6,338 nucleotides of DNA from an uncultured Desulfuromonas sp. (GCA_937982495.1 CALJLX010000466.1:1-6338); one strand, 5' to 3'. Numbered from the stretch's first letter, positions 1-5,997 are shown. Numbers and translations: made by a program. Notes: generated by a model not told the origin, from the sequence alone.

Positions 1-445
1 TCCGGGTCAGCAGATATTCCCCGGCGGCGAAATCCTCATGTGACAGGGCTTCGCGAAAGTGCTTGCGATCCGCCAGGGAAGTTCCGCTAAAGGGCCTGGC
101 CGAAGCGAACACCTCGCCATCGACATGGGCCGCCGCGACATTGTGGATGCCCGGCATCCGTTCAGCCACCAGACGAAAGAACTCGCTACTGGCCTCGGGA
201 TCGAGATTCTGCACGGCGGGAACTTGCGCCAGGGTGGCGAGGGTCTGCCGCACCGCTTCGAGTTGTCCGATCTGAGCCTCGCTGATGTTCCGCGCCAGCA
301 GCCGGATTTCCCGTTCGGCCGTTTCGATCGCCTGTTGCCGCTGATCGAGGCCACAAAAAAGGATGATGGCCAGCGCCGGGAGAACCGCCACCAGCACAAT
401 CAAAACCAGGTGTTTTCTGATCGAAGCCCAAAAGCCGACCTTCAT
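1..445 (-). CDS. Membrane sensor protein, N-terminal part (Cache-like sensory domain); runs off the left edge
   Basis: Only the first 148 codons are present; the gene continues beyond base 1. The product starts MKVGFWASIRKH and has one strongly hydrophobic segment at about residues 12-31 (LVLIVLVAVLPALAIILF). A helical stretch rich in Q, E and R follows (about 33-75), then a segment resembling double-Cache extracytoplasmic sensor domains (PAVQNLDPEAS, then NVAAAHVDGEVFASARPF, then SLADRKHFREAL). In known families this arrangement precedes PAS, histidine kinase or GGDEF output domains, but the output part is outside the window, so the signalling class is unknown. The ATG at 445 is the first possible start: the frame has a stop two codons upstream (449-451). 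The Shine-Dalgarno is modest (AGGGAT). The gene lies 61 nt after hgcB on the same strand with no convincing terminator between, so co-transcription with hgcAB is possible. The ligand is unknown. Confidence 0.8.
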   Translation of the reverse strand, partial: MKVGFWASIRKHLVLIVLVAVLPALAIILFCGLDQRQQAIETAEREIRLLARNISEAQIGQLEAVRQTLATLAQVPAVQNLDPEASSEFFRLVAERMPGIHNVAAAHVDGEVFASARPFSGTSLADRKHFREALSHEDFAAGEYLLTR

Positions 446-506
446 GACTCATCCCTATCAAAAAAAGCTTTTACCCGGCTTTAAACGGCTCCGGCAAAAA
501 GCGCCG

Positions 507-788
507 TCATGGGCAACCGCGCTTCGATGTCTTGCGCGCATGTAACCAATCATTAAAAATGCCTATCGCGCACCCGACTCCGGCATCGACGGCGATGGCA
601 TCGACCGGGCAGTTGCTGGAGCAGGCCCCGCATTCCATGCACAGATCCCGATCCGCCACCACGGCCTTGCTGTCATCGAGGATGAAAACATGATGCGGAC
701 AAACTTCCACGCATCGGCCACAGCCGATGCAGGCCGATGGGTCAAGGGTCAGGCTGACAACATTTTCCAGGTAGCGGTAGCCGTTCAA
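507..788 (-). CDS. hgcB: HgcB, 2x[4Fe-4S] ferredoxin of mercury methylation
   Basis: HgcB is the ferredoxin partner of HgcA and is thought to reduce its corrinoid cofactor and to help deliver Hg(II). The 93-residue product has two CxxCxxCxxxCP clusters: C20/C23/C26/C30 and C50/C53/C56/C60. The second sits in the family-typical CMECGACSSNCP. The extra conserved cysteine of the family is C73, in GVGCA. The opening, GYRYLENVVSLTLDP, also matches the family. The family usually ends in a vicinal Cys pair; here the tail is KRGCP, with a single cysteine (C92). Start choice: a GTG at 794 would add two residues but has no ribosome binding site. GAGGTG at about 791-796 sits at correct distance from a TTG at 788, which gives a family-like N-terminus, so TTG is preferred. 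The gene starts 7 nt after the hgcA stop, implying translational coupling. Confidence 0.95.
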   Translation of the reverse strand: MNGYRYLENVVSLTLDPSACIGCGRCVEVCPHHVFILDDSKAVVADRDLCMECGACSSNCPVDAIAVDAGVGCAIGIFNDWLHARKTSKRGCP

Positions 789-795
789 AACCACC

Positions 796-1971
796 TCAGA
801 AGCCAGTGAAGGGACTCAGGGCAAAAGCAAGCAATCCCATCATGATCGAGATCCCCATAACGGGGATACCGATCCGCATTTCCTTCTTGACGCCGGAGCG
901 GGACGTATAAGGGGTACAGCCTGTAAAATTGAGGCCGTGATAGGCGCTCACCGGCGTCAGGAGCAGACAGGCGGCCGCAGTCGTCATGGGTGACCCGTAC
1001 CCGCCCGTCAGGAAAACATACCCCAGGGTCCAGAGTAAACCAACGATCGCACCTTTGACGGCGAAGCTTCTGGTCGGCAGCCAGGGCAACAGCAGCGGTA
1101 CCGCGACAATCCCGCCCAACGCCGCGCCCAAGTAGGCGCCAAGGCCGAGCAACGCGAAGGGGACCCCGCCCGCCAGGGCGCAGGCCGTGAAAACGACGGC
1201 CGAGACCCAGGCCAATGTCTTGAGTTCCAGCACGATCTCGACGGGGATCAACACCAAGCGCTCCCGCAGGGAAAACCTCAACTCTCGCATGGCGGGCGTG
1301 GCCACCCTGCCGTTGTCCAAAAACCCCGGCAAATCATCGGCATAGATCGTGGCATAAGTGACCGAGAAACCACACTGGCGAAATACCTGGTGCGCGGCGA
1401 CCCCGGGGGCGCCAAGAATCGGCAGGATCAGGCGCCGGTGACCGACCACCTTGGCGAGCTCGGAAGCGAGAACCCGCCGCACCAGTTCCTCCGTGCCAAA
1501 ACTCCCTTTCCCCGCAGCGCACCAGACGTTGATGCCGTAAGTTTCCAAAACCAGCATCCATGCGTCGTATCCCTTCAGAGCTCGGCGCACGGTGTCATAG
1601 GTCATCTTGTAGTTGGCGGTCACGACCACCGGCGATTCGGGGCCGGGCGTTCCCAAGGCATAAAGACCGGGCGGAACGATGTAGCTCATCCTGCCGATCC
1701 CCCAGCGGGCCTTGTACCCCCCGAAACGATCCTTCCAGGTCAGGGCACTCGCTAGGCGCGGCACTCGGCCGACCGGGGTATCCAGCCAAGCGATAAAGCC
1801 CGGAACCCGTTCACTGACAACCCCGCCACCGGCGGAGTCAGGCGGTCCTCAACAGGAAGGTTTGTCGGACTTGGCCGATGCCATCGGGGAAAACTCCGAC
1901 GACATCGGAGCCTCCACGGGCAAATCATCGCACTCCTGCTTCGTCTTACGCTGGCCGCTAGCCTTGATCAT
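796..1971 (-). CDS. hgcA: HgcA, corrinoid mercury methyltransferase, with in-frame TGA (probable selenocysteine)
   Basis: HgcA is a membrane-anchored corrinoid protein that transfers a methyl group to Hg(II). The product is 391 residues if the TGA at 1849-1851 (codon 41) is read through. The hallmark cap-helix motif NVWCAAGK lies at residues 148-155, and C151 should be the lower-axial cobalt ligand. The conserved RWGIGRM, PPGLYALG and VTANYKM motifs precede it. The C-terminal third is hydrophobic, with about five membrane segments (residues about 245-391), and includes the conserved FTGCTPYTSRSGVKKEMR. The ATG at 1971 has AGGAG 7 nt upstream. Codons 1-40 form a polar, probably disordered tail ending in Ser-Cys. 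The frame is unchanged across the TGA. The only canonical start after the TGA is a GTG at 1764, with no ribosome binding site. Using it would discard the family-typical WLDTPVGRVP segment encoded just upstream. A SECIS-like hairpin follows the TGA. Alternatives are a nonsense-mutated gene or a sequencing error. Confidence 0.9.
1814..1841 (-). promoter_or_regulatory. SECIS-like stem-loop immediately downstream of the hgcA TGA
   Basis: On the hgcA mRNA strand, CTGAC (1841-1837) pairs with GTCAG (1818-1814). Above a 3-nt GTT bulge (1821-1819), T1836 wobble-pairs with G1822 and CCGCC (1835-1831) pairs with GGCGG (1827-1823). This closes a GGT apical loop (1830-1828). The loop starts 19 nt after the TGA. 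Bacterial SECIS elements are known to lie within the coding sequence just after the UGA, with the apical loop about 16-37 nt downstream and a G in the first two loop bases. This hairpin meets each point. The bulge is on the 3' side, unlike the 5' bulged U of E. coli fdhF. Folding was done by eye. Confidence 0.65.
1849..1851 (-). other. In-frame TGA, candidate selenocysteine codon in hgcA
   Basis: Codon 41 of hgcA is TGA, preceded by TCC TGT (Ser-Cys) and followed by GGA CCG CCT (Gly-Pro-Pro). The frame is open on both sides, from 1971 to 1852 and from 1848 to 796. Read as selenocysteine it creates a vicinal Cys-Sec pair, chemically suited to binding a soft metal such as Hg(II). Whether related HgcA proteins carry Cys-Cys at this place is the key test and cannot be checked here. 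Confidence 0.7.
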
Positions 1972-2029
1972 GCCGCTTCTCCTGAAACAGTTTACCGCCG
2001 AGCCGTCGCAAGCACCCGGTGATCTTCAC
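1958..2029 (-). CDS. Possible 23-codon leader ORF overlapping the hgcA start
   Basis: A GTG at 2029 is preceded by GGGAGG with a 7-nt spacer, as good a ribosome binding site as that of hgcA. The reading frame encodes a short basic peptide (begins MKITGCLRRLGGK, ends EKRHDQG) and stops at TAG 1960-1958, 14 nt inside hgcA in another frame. The hgcA ribosome binding site lies inside it, so translation of the leader could affect hgcA initiation. The peptide is not recognised. It may be fortuitous. Confidence 0.3.
   Translation of the reverse strand: MKITGCLRRLGGKLFQEKRHDQG
1979..1983 (-). promoter_or_regulatory. Ribosome binding site that sets the hgcA start at 1971
   Basis: AGGAG lies 7 nt before the ATG at 1971. 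This is strong evidence that translation begins upstream of the in-frame TGA, rather than at the GTG at 1764, which has no purine-rich sequence in front of it. Confidence 0.8.
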
Positions 2030-2083
2030 CTTGTCGCCTCCCGCAACGAAATCTCCGCCTGAAAAATCCTGATTTCCGACTGA

Positions 2084-2113
2084 ATAGTAGCCTGATGTTC
2101 AAAATCGTGTCGA
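2084..2113 (-). promoter_or_regulatory. Candidate sigma-70-type promoter for hgcAB
   Basis: On the minus strand, TCGACA (2113-2108, 5/6 match to TTGACA) and TACTAT (2089-2084, 5/6 match to TATAAT) are separated by 18 nt. Transcription would start near 2077 and give a 5' leader of about 105 nt before the hgcA ATG. A small palindrome, AAATC-NN-GATTT (2064-2075), overlaps the predicted start site and could be an operator. Confidence 0.45.
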
Positions 2114-2228
2114 GGAAAAACCAAGACGGTGAGAACTTTCGGCATTTCTTGACAACGACCAGGATCAAAATTCATCTGCTTGAAATTATGATATATTTTT
2201 CAAAACCATTTTCGGTAAGGAGCACTTT

Positions 2229-3149
2229 ATGAGCGACGTATTTAATCACGGTCCCCACCGCGAAACCGGAAATGGCGGCCCTTGCTCGGCCATTCGCGCC
2301 ATCATCCCCGCCCTGGAAAAAGATCTGGGCGGCGTTGCCGTTCGCCGACTACTGCCCGCCGATACATTAAAATCCCTGGGTCCTTTCGTCTTTTTCGACC
2401 ACCTTGGTCCGACCTATTTTCCGCCCGGCACCGGAATCGATGTCCGTCCCCACCCGCATATCGGCCTGGCCACCGTCACCTACCTCTTCGAGGGGGAAAT
2501 TCTCCATCGGGACAACCTCGGCAACGTACAGCCGATTCGGCCCGCGGAAATCAATTGGATGACGGCTGGACGCGGCATTGTCCATTCGGAGCGGACGCCA
2601 CCTGCCCTGCGTGAGTCGGGGCAGGTTGTCCACGCCCTACAGTTGTGGGTCGCCCTTCCCGAAGAAATTGAGGAAACAAATCCGTCATTTTCCCACTATG
2701 ACGCCCACCAGCTTCCAACCATCGACGGAGACGGCATCGCCTTGCGTATCTTGCTCGGCGAGGCGTTCGGGGTGAGTTCCCCCGTCAAGACCTGCTCCCC
2801 GACCCTTTATTTTGAAGCCCGGATTGAAAAAGGGGCGGTGCTGGCCCTGCCCGGCAGGGTGGAAGAGCGGGCGGTTTACGTCGTCTCCGGCCTTATCGAG
2901 ACAAGAAATACCGCTATCCCCCAGTATTGCATGGCCGCTTTTACTCCGGATCCGGGCATCGAACTGACCGCCGTCGAGGACAGCCGCCTAGTGGTCATCG
3001 GCGGAAAACCTTTGGGCAAAAGAACCGTCTGGTGGAACCTGGTCGCCACCCGCAAGGATCTTATCGAAAGAGCCAAAACCGCCTGGAAAGCAGGGCTCTT
3101 CCCTTCAATTCCCGGGGAAACCGAGTTTACCCCCTTGCCGGAAAGCTAA
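2229..3149 (+). CDS. Pirin family protein (bicupin)
   Basis: The 306-residue product is full length for the pirin family, two-domain cupin proteins of about 230-310 residues. The N-terminal cupin carries the signature: GPFVFFDHLGP (51-61), RPHPHIGLATVTYLFEGE (73-90), HRDNLG (93-98) and GRGIVHSER (114-122). H75, H77, H119 and E121 correspond to the family's metal ligands, normally Fe(II). Some bacterial pirins act as quercetin 2,3-dioxygenases and others bind enzymes or regulators, so the substrate cannot be assigned. The C-terminal cupin (about 185-265) lacks a recognisable metal site, as is usual. The ATG at 2229 has AAGGAG 7 nt upstream. The gene is divergent from hgcA across 257 bp and stands alone; no functional link to mercury methylation is evident. 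The last residues (about 266-306, VWWNLVATRKDLIERAK) match the usual pirin C-terminus. Confidence 0.93.
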   Translation: MSDVFNHGPHRETGNGGPCSAIRAIIPALEKDLGGVAVRRLLPADTLKSLGPFVFFDHLGPTYFPPGTGIDVRPHPHIGLATVTYLFEGEILHRDNLGNVQPIRPAEINWMTAGRGIVHSERTPPALRESGQVVHALQLWVALPEEIEETNPSFSHYDAHQLPTIDGDGIALRILLGEAFGVSSPVKTCSPTLYFEARIEKGAVLALPGRVEERAVYVVSGLIETRNTAIPQYCMAAFTPDPGIELTAVEDSRLVVIGGKPLGKRTVWWNLVATRKDLIERAKTAWKAGLFPSIPGETEFTPLPES

Positions 3150-3157
3150 AACGGAAA

Positions 3158-3179
3158 AATCGGCATTTCCGAGCCGATT
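3158..3179. terminator. Hairpin just after the pirin gene; possible terminator
   Basis: AATCGGC (3158-3164) and GCCGATT (3173-3179) form a 7-bp stem with an 8-nt loop, starting 8 nt after the pirin stop codon. On the plus strand no T run follows, so it would be a weak terminator for the pirin gene. Read on the minus strand the stem runs into T-rich sequence and looks like a better terminator for leftward transcripts. Confidence 0.4.
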
Positions 3180-3415
3180 CTCCTGGGGACGGCTGAAGGA
3201 AGCCGCATCCTCTTCCCCTCGGCGCAACCGAATCATTCATCCGTGCATTCGCACAGCCGGGTAATGCTTCTGTCCGCCGCCAATTTTACGGGTTGCAACG
3301 TGGCGGCCGCCGGCCTCTTTCGCTATCCTTCAACTATCGACGGGCTGTTGTGGCAGGCGGCTCGGCGATACCCATGAAGACTCCCTCTTCATACCTCCCT
3401 CTTGTTCCACCCATC
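3180..3415. other. Non-coding stretch between pirin and parA; possible small transcribed region
   Basis: No convincing protein gene was seen on either strand. The longest start-to-stop stretch checked, a 37-codon plus-strand reading frame at 3264-3377, lacks a ribosome binding site and resembles nothing known. A perfect 7-bp hairpin (ATGAAGA 3374-3380, TCTTCAT 3386-3392) and the strong terminator just beyond suggest the end of a plus-strand transcript. That could be a long pirin 3' untranslated region or a separate small RNA. No known riboswitch core was recognised. Confidence 0.35.
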
Positions 3416-3458
3416 GGCCGGTAACGGGATGCCTCCCCCGTCACCGGCCTCTTTTTTT
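3416..3458 (+). terminator. Strong rho-independent terminator, plus strand
   Basis: GGCCGGT (3416-3422) pairs with ACCGGCC (3443-3449). After one mismatch, ACGGG (3424-3428) pairs with CCCGT (3437-3441), with an 8-nt loop. Seven T residues follow at 3452-3458. It lies about 270 nt after the pirin stop codon and 116 nt before the end of the convergent parA gene. Confidence 0.85.
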
Positions 3459-3516
3459 ACGACTTGCGCGGAACGTTTTCCAGCCTCCCGCCAACGACAA
3501 ATCGGCACGAAGCTTG

Positions 3517-3537
3517 GCCGGCTCTTTACGAGCCGGC
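3517..3537. repeat. Perfect hairpin downstream of parA
   Basis: GCCGGCTC (3517-3524) and GAGCCGGC (3530-3537) form a perfect 8-bp stem with a 5-nt loop, 37 nt beyond the parA stop codon. Neither strand has a T run after it, so it is not a classical intrinsic terminator. It may stabilise the 3' end of the CHAD-parA mRNA. Confidence 0.55.
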
Positions 3538-3573
3538 ATTATGGCGCTTGGGAAAGGTCGGAAGAACCGGAGG

Positions 3574-4320
3574 TCACGCGCCCAACTGGTCTTGGATTTC
3601 CCGCCAGAGTTCGGCGAAAGCGAGGGCGGCGCGGCTGTGGGGGGAGTAGGCGGCCAGGGGCAGGCGGCGAATGCCCATCTGTTCCACCTCGCTGGCGTAG
3701 GGGATTTCCGTTTCCAGCACTTCGGGGCGTTGCTGGGGCAGGCTCTCGACAATCTCCCGATGCAGGCTTTTGCGCCGGTCGACCATGGAGAAAAAGGGGA
3801 GGATTTTCAGATCGTTCAATCCCTCATCCTGTTCGAAAGCGTAGATCTGTTCGAGGGTGCGCAGGGACAGGGGCGTGGGGATGATCGGCACCAGCAGGAT
3901 TTCGGCGGCGCCGAAGACCGCCTCGGAAACCAGGGAAATACTGGGGGGACAGTCGAGAAAGAGGTAATCGTAGGAAGCGGCCAGGGGCGCGAGGAGTTTC
4001 TTGAAGCGTTTGGTCGGCTTCTTTTCGCCGTCGAGGAGGATGTCGAGATGGCGGTAGGAAAAGTCGGCCGGCAACAGGTCGAGCCGCGGATAGTCGGTCC
4101 CTTTGATCGCGGATTCCAGGCCGTTCTTGCCGCCGAGCAGCTTTTCGCCGCCGCCCTTGACCTTGGGCTTGATGCGGAAGTAGAAGGTCGCCGCCCCCTG
4201 GGGATCGAGATCCCAGACCAGGGTCCGGGCGCCGTCCCGCGCCGCCAGGTAGGCGAGATTGACGGCGGCGGCGGTCTTGCCCACCCCCCCTTTGATATTG
4301 TAGGTCGCGAGGATTTTCAT
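3574..4320 (-). CDS. ParA/MinD-family ATPase (orphan, paired with a CHAD protein)
   Basis: The 248-residue product is a complete ParA-type deviant Walker ATPase. It has KGGVGKT (10-16, K10 the signature lysine and K15 the P-loop lysine), the switch segment DLDPQG (37-42), and Walker B YLFLDCPP (119-126). The usual C-terminal part is present (IPYASEVEQMG, then ALAFAELWREI). Such proteins form ATP-dependent dimers that bind DNA non-specifically and position cargo: plasmids, chromosomes, chemoreceptor clusters, carboxysomes or polymer granules. No parB gene or centromere-like repeat is nearby, so chromosome partition is unlikely. The gene follows the CHAD gene by 4 nt, and its ribosome binding region lies inside the end of that gene, implying translational coupling. 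Segment 51-66 is rich in Lys and Gly (KPKVKGGGEKLLGGK), a possible contact with DNA or a polyanion. Confidence 0.92.
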   Translation of the reverse strand: MKILATYNIKGGVGKTAAAVNLAYLAARDGARTLVWDLDPQGAATFYFRIKPKVKGGGEKLLGGKNGLESAIKGTDYPRLDLLPADFSYRHLDILLDGEKKPTKRFKKLLAPLAASYDYLFLDCPPSISLVSEAVFGAAEILLVPIIPTPLSLRTLEQIYAFEQDEGLNDLKILPFFSMVDRRKSLHREIVESLPQQRPEVLETEIPYASEVEQMGIRRLPLAAYSPHSRAALAFAELWREIQDQLGA

Positions 4321-4324
4321 GGTT

Positions 4325-5875
4325 TCAAGGCTTTCTCCCGAAGAGGTCGTGAACCAGGCGAAGGTTCTCCGACGCGGCGAAGGCGGCGAAACGGACGGCG
4401 AATTCCGCGCGAACCTGCCGCTGGCGTTGCCGTAGCCGTTCGCTGAGTTGCCCGATGGCGAGCAGGGTTTCCGGCGGCAGGGGCGGCTCCGCTTCCGGCA
4501 TCATTCCGAAGGCGCGCAAGGCCTGGGCATGCACTTCGAGATCCTGAAATTCGCCGAGATTTTCCTGCAGCTCCTTCAGCGCCTTGATCAGCGGCGAAAT
4601 TTTATCACGGGGATAAAGACTTTGGAAAAACTCCAGAAGATAGCGGAGTTTTTTACAGGTCTTGCGCAGTTCGTGAAGATCTGCCGGGGGGGAGCCGTCG
4701 TCGATGGCGGCGCCTTCGCGCAGGACACGGCGGAGAATCCGGCGAATATGGGCGTTCGCCGCCTTCGCCACGGGGAGTGCGGCCGACTCCGGCCAGGGAG
4801 AATCGGCGCCCGGCGGCGTTGCGAGCCAGGCGCGCCAATCGGCGAGCAGTTTTCGGAAGCGCGGCGACGCCAGTTCCTCGGCCAGTTGCCGCTGGGCCCT
4901 TCGCTGGTGGACAAGGAGCCGTTCGCGCAGGGGCGCGAGATCGACTGACGGTTCCGGGGGCAGGAGGTTGCGGTAGCCGTCGAATCCGAGCAGATGCACG
5001 TCGAGATCGCGCACCGGCGTGGTGATCGTGCCGAGCCAGGCGAATTCGGGACGAAAACGTGCCGTCACCGTCGTCGGCAGCAGATCCTTGAGTTGGCCGA
5101 GCGCGGCCCGGGTGCGCCGGATCGCGACCCGGAAATCGTGCAGGAATTCGCTGTCGAGATCCCGGATGGTGCCCTCCAGATTGCGCTCCAGGGTGTCGAG
5201 CAGCTGCGCGAGGATCGCGCGAACGGCCTCTCCGGCCGGTTGCGCGGGGGTAAAGCGGAAGTCCGGCTTTGCGGAGTAATCCCCGGGGGAACACCCGGCT
5301 CCTCCCATGAGACTGTGCCAGGGATGCTCGGGCGCCGTTTCCAGGCCGAGCCCGTTTCGCAAAAAACGGTCGAGTTTGCGTAGCTCCCGGTCATAGCCGC
5401 GAACCGGCTCGCTGCGCAGCCGGGAGGGGAGCCGCCAATCCGAACCTTCCTCAGCGGCGCCGACGAGCCGGTCCAGGACGGTCAGGCGCGCCACCGTCTT
5501 CTCCTGGTCATCCAGCAGGGAAACGCGCTGGAAAAGACCTCGAACCTCGGCGAGGGGGAAAAATCGACGATTCTCCAGAATATCTGTGAGGGTGTCGCGG
5601 AGCCCCCCCGGCGGCAGATCTTCGGCGAAATCGGGAACCCGGCCAGAGGCCGAGCCGAGGACCGAGCCGGTGCCGAGGCGACGCAGCTGTAGAAACGGAC
5701 TCCCGTCTTGTGTCTCTTCCTCCAGAATCAGACCCTGCCGAAAAAGACGCCGGTCGAAGCTGTCGAAAAAGCGCAGGCGCCCTTCCCGGGGATGCTCCGC
5801 CTTGCAGGGGGCGAACCCGCGCAGGGAATCCAGCAGGGACGCCGGCGACAGTTTTTCCGAAAGCAGATATTCCAT
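4325..5875 (-). CDS. CHAD domain protein with degenerate N-terminal CYTH-like domain
   Basis: CHAD domains are helical, histidine- and basic-residue-rich modules that bind inorganic polyphosphate, and often follow a CYTH (triphosphate tunnel) domain. From the preferred start the product has 516 residues. The N-terminal part (about 1-180) resembles CYTH, notably RFFDSFDRRLFRQGL (35-49), but the ExExK catalytic motif is replaced by EYLLSEK, so catalysis is doubtful. The CHAD part (about 215-510) shows LHDFRVAIRRTRAAL (245-259), VRDLDVHLLG (288-297), LHELRKTCKKLRYLLEFF (400-417) and LQENLGEFQDLEV (436-448). These are the duplicated HxxRxxxRRxR/K helices of the family. Start choice: an ATG at 5983 would add 36 low-complexity residues without a ribosome binding site and only about 7 nt after the predicted transcription start. 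The ATG at 5875 has AAGGA 6 nt upstream and begins exactly at the domain. The gene is first in an operon with parA. Confidence 0.9.
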   Translation of the reverse strand: MEYLLSEKLSPASLLDSLRGFAPCKAEHPREGRLRFFDSFDRRLFRQGLILEEETQDGSPFLQLRRLGTGSVLGSASGRVPDFAEDLPPGGLRDTLTDILENRRFFPLAEVRGLFQRVSLLDDQEKTVARLTVLDRLVGAAEEGSDWRLPSRLRSEPVRGYDRELRKLDRFLRNGLGLETAPEHPWHSLMGGAGCSPGDYSAKPDFRFTPAQPAGEAVRAILAQLLDTLERNLEGTIRDLDSEFLHDFRVAIRRTRAALGQLKDLLPTTVTARFRPEFAWLGTITTPVRDLDVHLLGFDGYRNLLPPEPSVDLAPLRERLLVHQRRAQRQLAEELASPRFRKLLADWRAWLATPPGADSPWPESAALPVAKAANAHIRRILRRVLREGAAIDDGSPPADLHELRKTCKKLRYLLEFFQSLYPRDKISPLIKALKELQENLGEFQDLEVHAQALRAFGMMPEAEPPLPPETLLAIGQLSERLRQRQRQVRAEFAVRFAAFAASENLRLVHDLFGRKP

Positions 5876-5997
5876 GCCGCGTCCTTGGGCTTGAGTCAGC
5901 GCGGGTTGCGTCCGTCGGCCATGATCCTGCCGGGACGAAGACTCACCCGGTTTTTCCGGCAAAACTCCGATCAAGTTTGCCATGGAATTGTTAGGGG

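Noticed and set aside
446..506. A terminator between hgcB and the sensor gene
   Set aside because: AAAAGCTTTTTTT has a T run, but the short GC elements before it do not form a stable continuous stem.
796..1764. hgcA starting at the GTG at 1764
   Set aside because: It has no Shine-Dalgarno, and conserved residues (WLDTPVGRVP) are encoded immediately upstream in the same frame. The ATG at 1971 with AGGAG is far better, at the price of an in-frame TGA.
1849..1851. A frameshift as the explanation of the broken hgcA 5' end
   Set aside because: The upstream and downstream segments are in the same frame, so only the TGA separates them and no shift is needed.
1712..2062. A 116-codon plus-strand reading frame antisense to the hgcA 5' end
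   Set aside because: It has no recognisable domain and overlaps the well-supported hgcA start region and promoter on the other strand. It is a G+C-driven shadow.
2149..2192. A promoter for the pirin gene made of TTGACA (2149-2154) and TATGAT (2187-2192)
   Set aside because: The boxes are 32 nt apart, and no good -10 lies 16-18 nt after TTGACA. The A+T-rich stretch probably holds the promoter, but I cannot place it.
3264..3377. A 37-codon plus-strand reading frame in the pirin-parA gap
   Set aside because: It has no ribosome binding site and no recognisable sequence.
3514..4446. A 310-codon plus-strand reading frame
   Set aside because: It lies antisense to the clearly recognisable ParA gene, is rich in Gly, Arg and Glu, and has no family resemblance.
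5876..5983. A 36-residue N-terminal extension of the CHAD protein from the ATG at 5983
   Set aside because: It has no ribosome binding site, unremarkable low-complexity sequence, and lies almost at the predicted transcription start. The internal ATG has AAGGA at good spacing.
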